DNA from: Haberlea rhodopensis
Lineage: Eukaryota; Streptophyta; Magnoliopsida; Lamiales; Gesneriaceae
Assembly: GCA_907163345.1 (NCBI GenBank)
Contig: CAJQUN010000002.1
Location: 40,401,754 to 40,465,753, forward strand
Length of the DNA stretch: 64,000 bases
Direction of reading: 5' to 3'
Position numbers and translations under genes: made by a program. Positions 1 to 12,610 of the stretch are shown in pieces. The notes below the pieces were generated by a model that did no database searches, was not told the origin of the DNA, and saw only the letters and a list, made by a program, of their open reading frames with translations. How positions within the stretch are numbered: the first letter of the stretch is position 1; every line of letters begins with the position of its first letter.

Positions 1-1644
1 CTGTAAAAAGATTTTTTTTCTATGGGTGCATAAAGGAGAAACATAACGTGTTGATAATCAACATTTCAACATAATTCTTATTTCCCCAATATTCTGAGTT
101 TTTGTTATCCATGAAACGCAAAGACTTCATTGTTCTGCATATACGTAAGAAGTAATATTGATTATGTAATTTCATGTAAACATGGGAGATCTGTTTCAAT
201 GAGGAATCGATAGAAGTGCTTTTAAGATTATTGGGTGGAAGAGTTTAATCACTTTGTTAAAGTGCTATGAGATGGATCCAATAGTCGATAGCATTTAGCC
301 CTTCCCGATGCACTTCCATTGGTGTCGAGTGACAAATTTTGCTACTGTCAAAGGTGATAAATGAGTCTAAAAAACATGCACAGTTTCATTAAGAGAATAC
401 ATTGTTACAGTTATATTTTAGAAATGAGTTGTATGTTTCACGAACCTGCTTTTATTTCTTTAAAAGTTGTTTGGTAACATATATTTGCCATGCCAAGATA
501 GTTTCTCTATAGATCTCTGGTTTTATAAAATGCTAAATATGGTAATCGAAGACTTCAAAAGAAGATTAAGACATGGAGAGTCTAGCAAAAAGACTTCTTA
601 TGTTTGCATGGAGCCCCTGACATAGGGGTTCAGTGTGTCCCTTTGAACCTTTACTTTTATATGTAGAAAAGAAGATCCAGAATTTGGATGAAAATAAGTT
701 GATCAAGAATTATGCTTTGCTAAATCATAAGTATCTGATATAATAGTCATTTCATTTTTGGAATTGACATTTCGTACTTCTATCATTGTCTTGTACTATG
801 TTCTGTAATTTCATTGATTTTTCTTTGTTGTTAAATGATTTTTTGTTGCTGAATGGATCAAGAAAGTTTGTAGGGTTGATGTTTGAAATAATGAAATATT
901 TTCCTAGCTGTCCTGTCTCTAGTTGAAAGAATTCACGAAATTTGAAAGATCTCTATTGTTCCACTATATACTTCACTTGTTTTAGCACTAGAAATGACCG
1001 GGTTTGAATTGAAAATATCGGGGGCCCGCCCTCAAATTACAGAATGTGGGTGACCATGCCTTGCATCATTTTCTTGTATGGTCTGGCTACTTGTATTTTT
1101 GCCTTTGGCTCCTTCAGTTGAATGGAGGCGAACCTAGCTGGGTGAAGGAGAGTGATCACATACATTTATGTGGCAAAAATATAGTTGTTCTAGTCCCGGA
1201 ATTACAATTGAATTCTTTGGATTTGATTCTTGTGTGTGAAAAGATGAAATTAAAAAGATCACATCAAGAAACAAACATTGTGGCCTTAATAACAATGACT
1301 AATGATGTAATCATATGTAGATTCTTGTTTTGGCATTTTGATTGCTGGTACTAATGTTATATTGAACATATTTTGTGATGGTCTGTAAATTTTCATTCAA
1401 GAATAGCATCAACTGCAACATTGTTCTCTTGAAACAATTGATAACATACATTTATTTATACTACTCAAGCTGAAAAATATATACCGGCCTCCTCATAAAT
1501 ATACAGAAATTCCTGACACGAAAGGTTCTTAATATACAAAGATTACATAAAGGGATCTTTTGCATGAAGCTAGTAAAATACAAGAAAGAAAATCTAAGAA
1601 CTTTACCAAAAAATTGTTCGATGCTTGCTTCACTTAGAGTGCAG
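1..1644. other. 3' flank of the PRR gene, no gene recognised
   Basis: AT-rich sequence downstream of the minus-strand PRR gene. The longest open frame (1046-1354, plus, 102 codons) shows no familiar motif and lies in low-complexity context. The part nearest 1644 should include the PRR 3' UTR. I see no repeat termini or RNA gene here. Confidence 0.5.
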
Positions 1645-4600
1645 CTAACCAGCTCGCGTGTCTTCCGGTGGAGGATCATTAAGTGGTTGACGAACAAACT
1701 GCCCCTTAACACGTGGCCGTTGCTCAGCCATCTTCTTTCTGCTCTCGTATCGCACCTGTCATCAAAGCCATAAAGTAACAGGTCCCGACAAACTCATCAG
1801 AAAATGTATAGTTCATAGATTAATCTTATATATAAAGCGCAAAACAGCAACATACATTTCTGGAATGTCGTCGAGGATTATCAAATGTTTTCAACTGGTT
1901 TGATTTGTTAGATGTACCAAGAAAGGAAACTAATAATTCAAGATTCATGATGAAGATAATTTCTATGAGAAAAGGGAGAACATATTAAATCCCAAAATCA
2001 TTATAAAATTATCATAATACCTTCTTCTCAAAGCATCTGTCTTTCCTCTTCAATCTGAATTTCGTAAGAGCTGCTTCTCTTTGCACGGATCTATGAGATG
2101 CCCCTTCATACACATGGAAAGCCTCTTCATTACCACATTCCGACGTCCCTTTAACAACCGAAATCAAATTAATGTCGCCATTTTTTCCTGAACACTTGCT
2201 ATGATGTTGGCTGATATTTCCATTACAGAAACTGCTATTCCCACTCTGATCATTCTCAGGATAAGCCTGATGGTCCAAGTTCTCCAATTTTCGACCCTGT
2301 TCGTTATATATCTGATCAATGGCATTACTCATTCTTTGATCCATAAGATTCTGAAATTGCTTAGAAATTGAGGATTGTCGTTCTAATGAATAAAACGAAC
2401 CCAAATGAGGGAAAGGTTCCAAGTGATGGGCTGAACCTGGACTAGCCAACGGTGGTAGACTCGTCTGTGGACAATAAATTGTAGGCATTACAGAACCATT
2501 GGAATTTATTGCATTATCAAATCTTAGACCTTTAACTGGAATAAGAAGAGATGTATTTCTCTGCAGAGGATCAGAAAATGTGATTTCTGATTGTCCTGAT
2601 CGAATGTTAGCCACAGAAACATGTTTTTGAGAGGTTATTGTAGGGCCATGTGTATTGTAATTATAGTCATTGGATTGTTGTTTTTCGGAATTGGCTTCTT
2701 GGTCTTTTTGTTGATTAATATTAAAAGTGCTTGGCGATATCAAGTCACTCGGTTGCAATGGCTTGTTTCTGTACCTGCATTTGATCAGACAAGGATCTGT
2801 TAACTATTTGATGCGGTCTGCATCAAGATTAGAAAAGACAGTAATAAAATAAATTAATCTAATTCCAAAATATTACGTAATTTGAAGGTTTTTTTGCCTT
2901 AAAATTAGCTAACTTTGTCTACAAAGTGAAGTTATGCCTTGCACGGCTTTTTTACCTCATATAAGTCCCCATCATGTTCTCTCCCATAATTCTATTGTTT
3001 TATCTTGAGAAATTGTAACTAAATATTAGGAACAATAAAAAATGGAAATTACTAAATATTACATACTCACCAGGAGAAGGCGGATGCATCAGAGTGTAAA
3101 TTTAACCTTTGCTTCTCATCATTTACTTGATTCACGGATCCACTGGGGTTAGATCTTCTCAAATACAGATCCAACACTGGCAAAATGTCAAACTTGTTTG
3201 CACTAGAATTTGAAGCATAGCATCCAAAATCGCCTTTAAGGTAATCACCAAAGGCTCCAATTAAATCAATAGCCTCCCTGGAAGAATTTCCAGGGACCCG
3301 GTTATTCTCAGAATTTTGGTCATCTGACTTCTTGCCTTGTCCCCATGTTACGGCATGATCCATGTCTCTGTTGGCCTGATCCCCTATTTGTATTTTCAAC
3401 ATGCCAAAATTTTAAATATTTAAGAACCATGGAGCTTAAAGGATAAATGGGATCCATGAGAAAGCGAATTAGAACATTACCTCCGATTTTCTCGTCATTT
3501 GGTCGTGGACGAGTAATTATTTCATCTGAAAGACATTTAGCATTTTTTGGCTGTGATAGGAAAGGGGCATGTTCAATATCTGCTTCTTCGGCCTCTGACT
3601 CAGGTTTTGTGCAGGAACTCTGCATATAAAATAGGCAAACATTAGAAATCAATGTATTTCTAGTTTGTTTTTCAAGAAACAGAGACCTCATACCATCCTA
3701 GAAAAGATTGTTGATATTTTTGAGTCAATTGATGCACTGTTACAAAGAATGTAATGAAGAAGATACAAAAATACCTGAGCATCACTTTCTTTTTCAATGC
3801 GTTCCCTGTTTCTCTGATCGCAAGCCATATAACCACTCGAATGATCATCACTAATAGCAATATTTTCAGCTGTGGCTTCGACCTTTTGTTGAGCTACACT
3901 CTCATCTAGAGGTCCGGGGCCAGCAGCACTATTTGCCTGATATCGGTGTTTCATAGTAAGTAGAGAACTTTAACACTGTATGAGATGAAACTCGAGAAAA
4001 GAAATTAAGAGGAAATGTGACTGAAAATTTATAAAATTGGGTTTACCGCTTGTTTCCTCCAAACATGCTGCCACAAGTTCCTAAGCTCGTTTTTCCTTAC
4101 CGGCTTTACAAGAAAGTCGGCTGCTCCTCCCAACATGCATTTATAGACAGTACTAACTGAGTCGTGTGAGGACATCACTGCATTACCATTACCAAATAAA
4201 TTATGCTCTTTTGAAGACGGCTTAACTCGAATAGATTGAATAATTTGAATGCCAAACAAAGCAGCATACTTATTACTGGAATGCTTTTGCAGAGATGATG
4301 CTCCATAATTAAGGTGAGAAGAGCATATCCAGAGATCGAGGGCAATTCAACTTCTGTCAAAATAAGGTCTATGTTGTGGGATCTTTCTTTTAATACCTCC
4401 CATGCTTTTAAGCCATCGGAAACTGAAGCAACTGTTTTGAAAAAACTAGAGTTGATTCTCAAACATTATGAGTTGAAACAACAAAATAAGCCATATGTGA
4501 GCCGTCGAATGAAACTATCGCAGATGTTGGTAGGAGTGTATCCAACTAGACTTCCAAAAAATAAGAATCAATTATTTGAAGCTTGCAATGATTGTACTTA

Positions 4601-5392
4601 GAGTTCACAATTATCATACAAAACATCAAGAATTCATTAGATTGCTAACCAGAACCTCCAATGAGCAGTTAAATTAACAAAATAACATGAATCAAATAGA
4701 ATTAAAAAGGTTAAAATTAGGGGGGAAATCAAGATTTTAGCAAATGAAACCGTATCCTGCGAATTAATGGGCTTAATTTTTTTTCCTTTTGAAAAAAAAA
4801 AAATCATTACACTGCATCAATTCACCTATGAAGTTACCCCAGAACTTAAGTTGAAGATGGAGGAATATCAACCACCAAAACCAAAAACCCACAAAATTTT
4901 CAAGCAAAAATACCCACCAAGTATCATCTAAAGCTATAGTAGGCGATCAACAAAGTATGAAACACAACTTTAACGGTCAAAAAAGTTATCTTGATCACCA
5001 AAAAGGACAGAGATTAACAAAAAAATTCGTCAAGCTCAGCTAAATCCCAAGTATATCCACAAATCTTCAGAGCAAAAAATTACATAAATCCCACTAACAA
5101 TTTTGAACAGGTAAAACCAACCTCTATAACTGCATTTCCTGAGAAGGGCAGCAATAATCTGCCTTGTGGAGTCATCAGCTTCCACCAACAGCACCCTCAC
5201 CGCCATTTTTGGAAGAAATCTCTCCCACCTAACAAGAGAAGAAGAGGTACCCGCCGCTTGAGCTTCTGCGGCACTCTTCTCATTATAATTATTGATCTTA
5301 TTTTCAGATATTTGCGGCTCACCTATTCCCACCTCTGTTTCTTGAAATTCTAATTCCATTCCATCTTCGCTGCTTACCACAACTTCTCCCAT
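1645..5392 (-). CDS. PRR5/PRR9-like: Pseudo-response regulator, PRR5/PRR9 clade (circadian clock)
   Basis: Clock transcriptional repressor acting in the nucleus. Eight coding exons join in frame with GT-AG borders: 5392-5122, 4431-4270, 4177-4047, 3936-3775, 3619-3481, 3383-3071, 2774-2021 and 1755-1645, giving about 680 residues. Exons 1-3 encode the receiver domain. The phospho-acceptor aspartate is replaced by Glu in LILTEVELPSISG, the family hallmark, while the Lys of LVKPVRKNEL is kept. The linker WERFLPKM before the receiver is typical of the PRR5/9 branch rather than PRR7 or TOC1. Exon 6 carries LDLYLRR, an EAR-like repression motif, and LHSDASAFS. Exon 7 ends and exon 8 begins inside the CCT domain (REAALTKFRLKRKDRCFEKK, then VRYESRKKMAEQRPRVKG), a DNA-binding and nuclear-import module. 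The start is the first ATG, followed by an acidic N-terminus. No break is seen. Family knowledge: dawn-to-midday expression, repression of CCA1/LHY. I am unsure only of the PRR5 versus PRR9 assignment. Confidence 0.95.
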
Positions 5393-6632
5393 TATTCAAA
5401 TTTCTTGCAGATTTAAGAGACTGATCATGTAAAATAACAGCGGCAGGAGTTGGAAAACAAAGAACAACGTATTCTAGATTTTTTTATCACCTTTTTCAAC
5501 TACATTTGCTGCTTTTTCAAAGCAAAAAAAACTTTAAATGGAGACCCATCGATCTTGATTTTTTTTATATTTATGATCATATGGTGACCTTTTATTGGTC
5601 TAGCTTTTAACTACCTCATATCTAATGGCTCAAATTTGTTGCAGATAGATTTTTTGACCCGGACCATTTCACACCCCAAAAGTTGGAAATTGCAGCAATG
5701 TGCATCCTTGATTTAACTCGAGAAGTGCAAAAAATATAGTAGCATAGCTAGTTGACAAATTCCGGCTTAAGAAATTTTCGTTATGTTCAGGATCGGGAAG
5801 GGGTCGGGTTACTTTGGGCCTAATGTATGTAGTATTCCGTCGCAATGCAAGAGGCTTTTCCGCCGCTCGAACCCTTGATCTTCAATGTCAATTGACAACA
5901 ACTTTAACAGTATATATCAAGGCTCAACCTTAATAGCACAGCTAGTTATTATAAATAAATGCAATTAACTCTCGCGCATTACAACCCATTTCCTCGGTCA
6001 AGTAGTCCAGCTACTCCTCTAAGACTCGTGGTTGAACTGCAAACCTTGCGGATGTTTCTTGCTCATATCCAAGATATCCTCACAAGTCAAACAGTAGTTC
6101 AAGAAAACCCCAATCACCTCTTGTGAATTCTTACAGCTGCACCTTGTAATAGCTCCCATCTCCAAATCCTGTTTCTTAGTTCGGTTTCTTATCCAATCTT
6201 CACAACAAAACAAAAAAAAAATCAATCTATGGGCTAGATTGTCCTCAAATTAAACAGTGGTGCTTTATCGAGAACTTGAATATGTCATTGGAACTCAAAC
6301 CACATTGCTTAAGAAAAACGATCCTTGGCTGCAGCTTCCTTTGTCTGCTAGCACTAAACAGACTTGGATAAATAAGAACAATTCTAAAGATTTCCTCATT
6401 GCTCAACCCAGCATACCGCTTGTAATCATACTATCCAACTTTGAATTCAAACACACAACTTAGATAACAATTAACACATGTTTGTATTAGTCAAATTTGA
6501 TGGTTTGATTATGTAAGCAATTAGGTATTAATTTTTGTTTTCTTCCCTAATCTCCACCTAAAAATACCCACCCATTCTTCATTCCAAAATCATCCAAAAA
6601 ACACAAATCTTTTCTTTTTCTACAAATTAAAG
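5393..6632. other. Upstream region of the PRR gene
   Basis: Holds the PRR promoter and 5' UTR near 5393-5700 (transcription runs leftward). I could not place a convincing TATA box or a full evening element. A 68-codon minus frame at 6019-6225 has several cysteines but no family resemblance and is not called. The right end borders the copia LTR. Confidence 0.4.
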
Positions 6633-6923
6633 TGTTGAGTTAAAAGTGAGATTTTATCCTTGGAAGGAATAGGATTAGTGAAGAGAAAGTGAGCATTAAA
6701 ATCAGAATGTTCTGAGTAAGATACTTTGTATTCTCAATTCTCTTGTCTTCTTTGTTATCAATAAAGAAGTAATCTCCTTTAGGGTTCTTGAGTTGGCGTA
6801 GCCTAATTTGGGGTGAACCACTATAAATATTGGTTTTCATCTTGTTCAATTGTTAATTATGTGCTTGTGATATCCGTTGTGTTGTTACCTCAATTATATG
6901 TTGATTTCCTTGATGCCCCAACA
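6633..6923 (+). repeat. 5' LTR of Tnt1-like copia element
   Basis: Starts TGTTGAGTTAAA and ends GCCCCAACA, giving the TGTTG...CAACA short inverted termini of an LTR. It is followed after two bases by a primer-binding site. The length of about 290 bp suits small copia elements. The left edge is inferred from the terminal match only; no target duplication could be checked because the 3' LTR is missing. Confidence 0.6.
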
Positions 6924-6925
6924 AT

Positions 6926-6940
6926 TGGTATCAGAGTCAG
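6926..6940 (+). other. Primer-binding site, initiator tRNA-Met
   Basis: TGGTATCAGAGTCAG starts two bases inside the LTR end. The first 11 bases match the complement of the plant initiator tRNA-Met 3' end, the usual primer of copia reverse transcription. Confidence 0.8.
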
Positions 6941-7092
6941 ATTCTCAAATACTATAGGAAGTCTTTGTCTGCTCTGTGGTTACAGCTTAGTCTAAACTTC
7001 CACATCAGAAAAGGCTTTCAAGACAGTATTAAGGAAGTAATTCTTTTGTGTTTAGGCTTTAGCGATTAATTCCTTGGTAGTATACACAAAAG

Positions 7093-7647
7093 ATGGAGGT
7101 ACGTACAAGCAAGATGATTAGCCTTAATGGTTCTAATCATCAACTTTGGAAAAGCAAGATGAAAGATCTCATGCTTGTCACCAAGATGCACCTGCCGGTG
7201 TTCAGCGAAACTAAACCAGAAGAGAAATCAGATGCTGAATGGAACTTTGAGCACGAGCAGGTCTGCGGGTACATCCGACAATTTGTCGATGACAACGTGT
7301 ATAATCACATCTGTAATGAGACTCATGCTCGTACACCTTGGATGAAGTTGGAGACAATATATGCCTCTAAATTTGCAACAACAAACTCTTCTATCTGAGC
7401 AAGCTAGTTCAGGTTCGGTAAAAAGAAGGAACTCCGGTAGCAGATCACTTGAATGAGATTCAAGGAGTCGTGCAGCAGTTATCAAGTATGGGCATAAAAC
7501 TTGATGATGAGGTGATTGCCCTGATTGTGCTAGCTTCATTACCAGAGTCTTGGGAGACTCTGAATATATCACTCACAAACACTGCCCAGGAGAAGTCATG
7601 AGTATGGACTTCATCAAGAGCGGCATCTTGAATGAAGAGATGAGGCG
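7093..7647 (+). pseudogene. Copia gag (UBN2-type) remnant
   Basis: Opens with MEVRTSKMISLNGSNHQLWK, the typical N-terminus of Ty1/copia Gag, including the substrate-like phrase LNGSNHQLWKSKMKDLM. The frame breaks near 7398. Gag similarity resumes in another frame (DHLNEIQGVVQQLSSMGI, then VIALIVLASLPESWE) to about 7640. No zinc knuckle, protease or integrase core follows, so an internal deletion removed them. Non-functional. Confidence 0.8.
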
Positions 7648-7659
7648 GATATCACCCTG

Positions 7660-9197
7660 ATTGTTGCTTATATGCATATACCAAATGATGAAAGATCCAA
7701 AACAATAAAGTTCATATTTATAGGCTATGACGAGGATCAACTCGGATACAAGTTTTACAATATAGATCTCAAAAATCCTATAAGAAGTCGTGATGCCGTA
7801 TTTCAGGAGAATGAATTCTTGGAGCATGCTAAAGAGGAGAATTGTGGATCTGAAGAAAAAATTGAATGGTGGCTTTCAACGGTAAATCCACAACCGGTTG
7901 AAGATGAAGAAGTGCATAACGATCATGGGGAAGTTCCACCTGATGATGAGATTCGTGTTCACCGTGAACCACCAGCAGAAGGTTCTTATACCATACGTTC
8001 TGGAAGAGTAGTGCGACCCTCAACCAGATATTCCCTGAATGAATATATTCTGCTAACTGACGGGGGAGAACCAGATAGCTTCCATGAAGCTATGACCGGT
8101 GAACACAGGGATAAGTGGATGAAGGCCATGCAAGATGAAATACAATCCTTACATTATAATGATACATTTGAGTTGGTGAAGTTGCCAAAAGGCAAGAAAA
8201 CTTTGAAAAATAAGTGGGTGTTCAGGTTGAAGCACGAATAGCACAGTATTCAACCAAGATTTAAAGCTAGGATCGTCGTCAAAGGTTTCAGTCATAAACA
8301 AGGAGTCGGCTTTGACGAGATTTTCTCACTTGTGGTGCAGATGACATCCATCCGAATTGTGTTGGGGTTAGCAACAGAGCTAGATCTGGAGGTAGAACAA
8401 ATGGATGTCAAGACTGCTTTCCTTCGTGGAGATTTGGAGGAGGAAATTTACATGGAGCAACCAGAAGGTTTTGCATAGAAGAGGAAAGAGGACCTTGTGT
8501 GCAGACTAAATAATAGTTTGTACTGTCTCAAACAAGCACCGAGACAATGGTATAAAAAGTTTGAATCTGTAATAACTCAACAGATATTCATGAATACTAC
8601 TGCAGACCATTATGTGTTTGTCAGAAAAACTTCTAGTGATGATTTGATGGTGCTTCTGCTATATGTAGATGATATGTTGATTGTTGGCAAAGATGCTTCT
8701 GAAATCAAAAGGTCTAAAGAAGCAACTAAGCAAGACCTTTGTAATGAAGGACTTGGGGCCAACAAAAAGAATTATTGGCATGGAAATTCAGCGAGACGGG
8801 TATGCCAAGAAAACCTGGTTGTCGCAGGAAATTTATATTGAGAATGTACTTTAGAGATTCAACATGGACCAGGAAAAATCGGTTGGATGTCCTCTTGCCA
8901 ACCACTTCAAGTTGAATTAACATCAAAGTTCTTCTACGGAGGATGAGGAAGAAGAGATAAGAAGTGTTCCATATGCTTCAGCAGTTGGAAGTCTGATGTA
9001 TGCCATGGTATGTACTCGGCCAGATTTAGCTCACTCCGTAGGTGTAGTTAGTAGATTCCTTTCGAAACCGGGAAAGGAGCATTGGGATGCAGTAAAATGG
9101 ATATTAAGATATCTACCAGGCACCTCTAAACACAAACTTAGTTTTGGATGATCCAAACTTGAGCTAGTAGGCTACACAGATGCAGACATGGCTGGAG
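7660..9197 (+). pseudogene. Copia integrase tail, RT and RNase H start, degenerate
   Basis: Begins in the integrase C-terminus (FIFIGYDEDQLGYKFYN) and enters the copia RT: WMKAMQDEIQSL, NKWVFRLK, an in-frame stop at 8239-8241, VEQMDVKTAFLRGDLEEEI, a stop near 8476, then LYCLKQAPRQWYKKFE and the catalytic LLYVDDMLIVG. A frameshift falls near 8745. The RNase H opening GYTDADMAGDE is readable near 9172-9198 and then stops abruptly, replaced by an earlier part of a different copia RT. Order and phrases match the Tnt1 (Tork) lineage. Two stops plus frameshifts make it dead. Confidence 0.85.
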
Positions 9198-9198
9198 A

Positions 9199-10313
9199 TG
9201 AAACACTCCATATATGGCTTGAAACAAGCCCCTCGGGCCTAGTTTGACAAATTTTGCACCACCTTGCTTCAATTTTCCTTCAAGCAAAGTAAGCATGATT
9301 CCTCGCTATTTCTTCGAGAAACCGCAGCAGGTATTGTCCTTCTACTGGTCTATGTGGATGATATTGCTATTACTGGTACTGATTCGAATTTGATTAGTCG
9401 GCTACAACAACATCTCCAGACTTTGTTTCATATGCAGGATCTTGGTCCTCTTACATATTTTTTGGGACTGGATATTCTTTCTGGACCTTCTGACATTTTT
9501 TATAAATCAACATAAATATGCCAAAGATCTCATCGAACTGGCACGACTTGAGGATTCTTCCTCTGTGGATACTCCCTTGGAAATTAATGTGAAATATACG
9601 CGTGACGATGGTGATCTCCTTCTTGACCCTACTACGTATCGTCAATTGGTTGGTAGCTTGAATTATTTGACCCTCACGCGGACCGACATATCATTTGCGG
9701 TTCAACGGGTTAGTCAGTCCATGCAGCCTCCACGATATTTACATCTTATCGCAGTCCGTCGTATTATTCGATATCTACATAGCTCATCTTCCCGTGGACT
9801 ACTATTTCCCACTGGCAGTCCACTTACTCTAGTTGCCTATAGTGATGCTGATTGGGCTGGTTGTCCAGACACTCGTCGTTCAGTCGCAGGTTGGTGCATG
9901 CTTTTAGGCCAATCCTTAATCTCTTGGAAAAACAAGAAACATGCATGAGTCTCCAAATCCTCTACAGAATCTGAATATCAGGCTATGTCTGCTAGTTGCT
10001 CTGAAATTATGTGGCTCCGTGGTCTTATGGCCAAAGTTGGCTTCGCTCAGCCAAACCCCACTCCTCTCCATGGTGATAACACTAGTGCTATTCAAATTGC
10101 CACCAACCCGTTCTTTCATGAACGGACGAAGCACATGATGTGGATTGTCACTCTATTCGCGAGGCAGTGGACAATAAGACTATCACCTTACCGTATGTTT
10201 CCACTGATCTACAAATTGCTGACATCTTCACCGAGTCCATGACTCGACAACGTCATCTATTTCTGGTCAACAAATTGATGCTCGTTATCAACTCGCATCA
10301 ATTTGATGGGAGA
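9199..10313 (+). pseudogene. Second copia lineage: RT to RNase H, 5'-truncated
   Basis: Starts mid-RT with a degraded SIYGLKQAPRA phrase, then LVYVDDIAITGTDSN (YVDD active site), MQDLGPLTYFLGLDI, and after a frameshift near 9500 the RT-RNase H connection DPTTYRQLVGSLNYL. RNase H follows with YSDADWAGCPDTRRSVAGW, a stop near 9946, STESEYQAMS and NTSAIQIATNPFFHERTKH. The wording differs from the upstream Tnt1-like piece, so this is another family abutting it. It runs to a 3' LTR beginning TGACAG at 10314. Several stops and shifts, not functional. Confidence 0.8.
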
Positions 10314-10576
10314 TGACAGCCTGGTCAATATCATCAAACACATATCCTTAAATCTTGCCCCATTCCATATCCAGGCACACGGAAACTTCATCAGCCCAAA
10401 TCAAAGCACATGGCTATCATTCCATATTAGATAGATTAGATTATATTTGGTAGAAATGTAAAGATAGGCAGTAAATAATCTTTCCATAGTTAGACTGTAG
10501 ATTGTAACCATTCTATATATTTATACAAGATAGTAATGAAAGGATTCATTCAAGGAAAACAATCTGATTGTTAACA
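10314..10576 (+). repeat. Probable 3' LTR of the second copia element
   Basis: Follows the end of RNase H and a weak purine run (GATGGGAGA). Starts TGACAG and plausibly ends TTAACA at 10576, where sequence matching copia RT abruptly resumes. The right edge is inferred from that junction. Confidence 0.45.
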
Positions 10577-11320
10577 ACTTCCTTGGAAGTTAATGTGAAA
10601 TATAGACGTGACGATGGTGATCTCCTTCCTGATCCAACTATGTATTGTCGGGTGGTTGACAGCTTGAATTATTTGACAATCATATGACCTGACATATCAT
10701 TTGCAGTTCAACAAGTTAGCCAGTTCATGGAGTCTCCACGACATTTACATCTTGCTACGTTCAACAATATTATTCGATATCTACATGGCTCCCATCACGT
10801 GGAATTTTCTTTCCAGCAGGCAATCCACTTCCTCTCATCGCTTAACGTGATGTTAATTGGGCTGGTTGTCCGGACACTCGTCGTTCAGTTACAGGATGGT
10901 CTATGTTTTTGGGTTAATCCTTGATCTCCTGGAAAAGTAAGAAACACGCACGAGTCTCCAAATCCTCTACAGAATCTGAAAATCGAGCTATGGCTGCTGC
11001 TTGCTCTGAAATTCATTGGTTATGTGGTCTCTAAGACAAACTTGGCTTCCCTCAGCTCAAACCCACTCATCTCCATGGTGATAACACAAGTGCCATTCAG
11101 ATTGCAACTAACCCTGTCTTCCATGAACGGACGAAGCACACCAAAGCAGATTGTCATTCTATTCGCGAGACAGTGGACAACAAGACTATCCAACTTCCAC
11201 ATGTTTCCACTGACCTTCAACTTGTTGATCTCTTCACCAAGTCCATGACTCGTCTGCGCCATCAATTTCTAGTTGGCAAATTGATGCTCCTTGATCCACC
11301 AGCATCAATTTGAGTGTGGA
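10577..11320 (+). pseudogene. Third copia fragment, RT end to RNase H
   Basis: Repeats 9570-10313 at clear but diverged similarity: the same opening (CTTGGAAGTTAATGTGAAAT versus CTTGGAAATTAATG), the same D-D-G-D region, RNase H and the closing GCATCAATTTGA. It carries stops and frameshifts. It abuts the LTR of the previous copy, so two related 3' ends lie in direct tandem. Confidence 0.75.
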
Positions 11321-11550
11321 TGACAGTCTATTCAATTAATCACATGGGGCAAGAAAACCAAACATCCACAATTCACTCACACGCCTGATATTGCTTCAGT
11401 CAAGTCACAGCTGCATCGTTAAATAGACTAGACGTAAATGTAGGCTCTCAATCATCTCCATAATTAGAGGCTAATCAAGATATTGTAAAGAATATAATTG
11501 TATTCAATATAAGAGGGAAAGATGGATCAGAAGAGGGAGAACATAAAATG
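11321..11550 (+). repeat. Probable 3' LTR of third copia fragment (right edge uncertain)
   Basis: Begins TGACAG directly after the GAGTGTGGA purine-rich tract, at the same place as 10314 in the neighbouring copy. The right end is not determined; similarity to the first LTR is weak. Confidence 0.35.
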
Positions 11551-12610
11551 AACAAAGTATTCGCCTACTTTAGTATTTGCATCCGTCCACTTATATTTAG
11601 ATGTAAAGGTTTTTCATTCGTCCATAAACCACTTTATTTCAGTAGTTCATATACTTAAAGTTTACAAAGGACGAAAATATTAGCTGTAAAGTAAGGTTAA
11701 GGACGAAAAACTTTAAAAAAACTGGACGAAAATATTTTATGCAGGTGCAGGTACAAGCGGAGACATGCAGGCGTCCGCCGCAGGAAGCCGCCAGCTGCAG
11801 CGGTGTCTGACAAATGCAGCCCCCGCTGCAGCTGGCGACGGTTTAAAGTATTTTTGAAAGATTTTTTAAAATGCGAAAACAATGAAAATAGTAGTACCTA
11901 AAATTCAAATATATAAACTCAGAAGCGTTCTAATGTGAAATGTCTCTCGCATAAAACTCCATTCCTTAAAACCGAAAATAGCCTCATACCAAGGAAAAAG
12001 TCAAAATAATAGCACATTAACAACATCAATAATAGTGTAGAGCATTAATGTCTCTCATTGAAGCCAAATTCTGGAAACTACGAAAACAACATTGTACATA
12101 AGCATTGGATACCATGAGTGAAACCTTAGATTTAAATTAAAAATGGAAACAATATTCATCTTCCACACATAAATAAAACAAAAGACTTACGTTACGAAGA
12201 TGAGAGATTTAAAAAGTATAGCAAAATGTTGTTTGCAAACTTGAATCATTGAAAATTTCAGAAGAGTGATTTCCATTAGTAATAGCAGCAGCAGCTGAGA
12301 AGTAAGCAATCGTTTGCGGGTTTTTAACGGACATAAAATACAAGAAAAATTGATGAGTTTGAAAGGGGGTGTTGGGAAGTAAAAAGGTAGGCTTTGGATT
12401 CGAGAACTCGATAGTTTGAAAAATGACCTTGGTCAAACATTCTTTTTGCTTTGTGGTCTTATTTAAAGATTTGTTTTGCAAAATGACCTTAAAACACATA
12501 CAAAAAACAAAGGCCAAACAAAGGTCAAAATTAAAAAAAAAATATTTCAAAATCATGGTCAAACTGGTTTTGTGCCAGTTCTTTCTGGCCTACGAACTCA
12601 GTCCTGAGGT
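11551..12610. other. Non-coding spacer with a GC-rich island
   Basis: AT-rich apart from 11740-11845, which is GC-rich with repeated CTGCAG-centred words and one perfect hairpin (separate entry). The region resembles the palindrome-rich part of plant gypsy LTRs, but no LTR ends were found. Open frames at 11697-11882 and 12209-12562 have no recognisable content. Confidence 0.4.
11789..11837. repeat. Perfect 15-bp inverted repeat, 19-nt loop
   Basis: Arms CGCCAGCTGCAGCGG (11789-11803) and CCGCTGCAGCTGGCG (11823-11837) are exact reverse complements; each arm also contains the palindromes CAGCTG and CTGCAG. Confidence 0.85.

Noticed and set aside
1046..1354. 102-codon plus frame
   Set aside because: No motif, AT-rich, in the 3' flank of PRR; likely chance.
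4314..4601. 95-codon plus frame
   Set aside because: Antisense shadow of PRR exon 2 and its intron.
5300..5315. AAATATCT on minus as evening element
   Set aside because: Lies in PRR exon 1 coding sequence and lacks the leading A of the full element.
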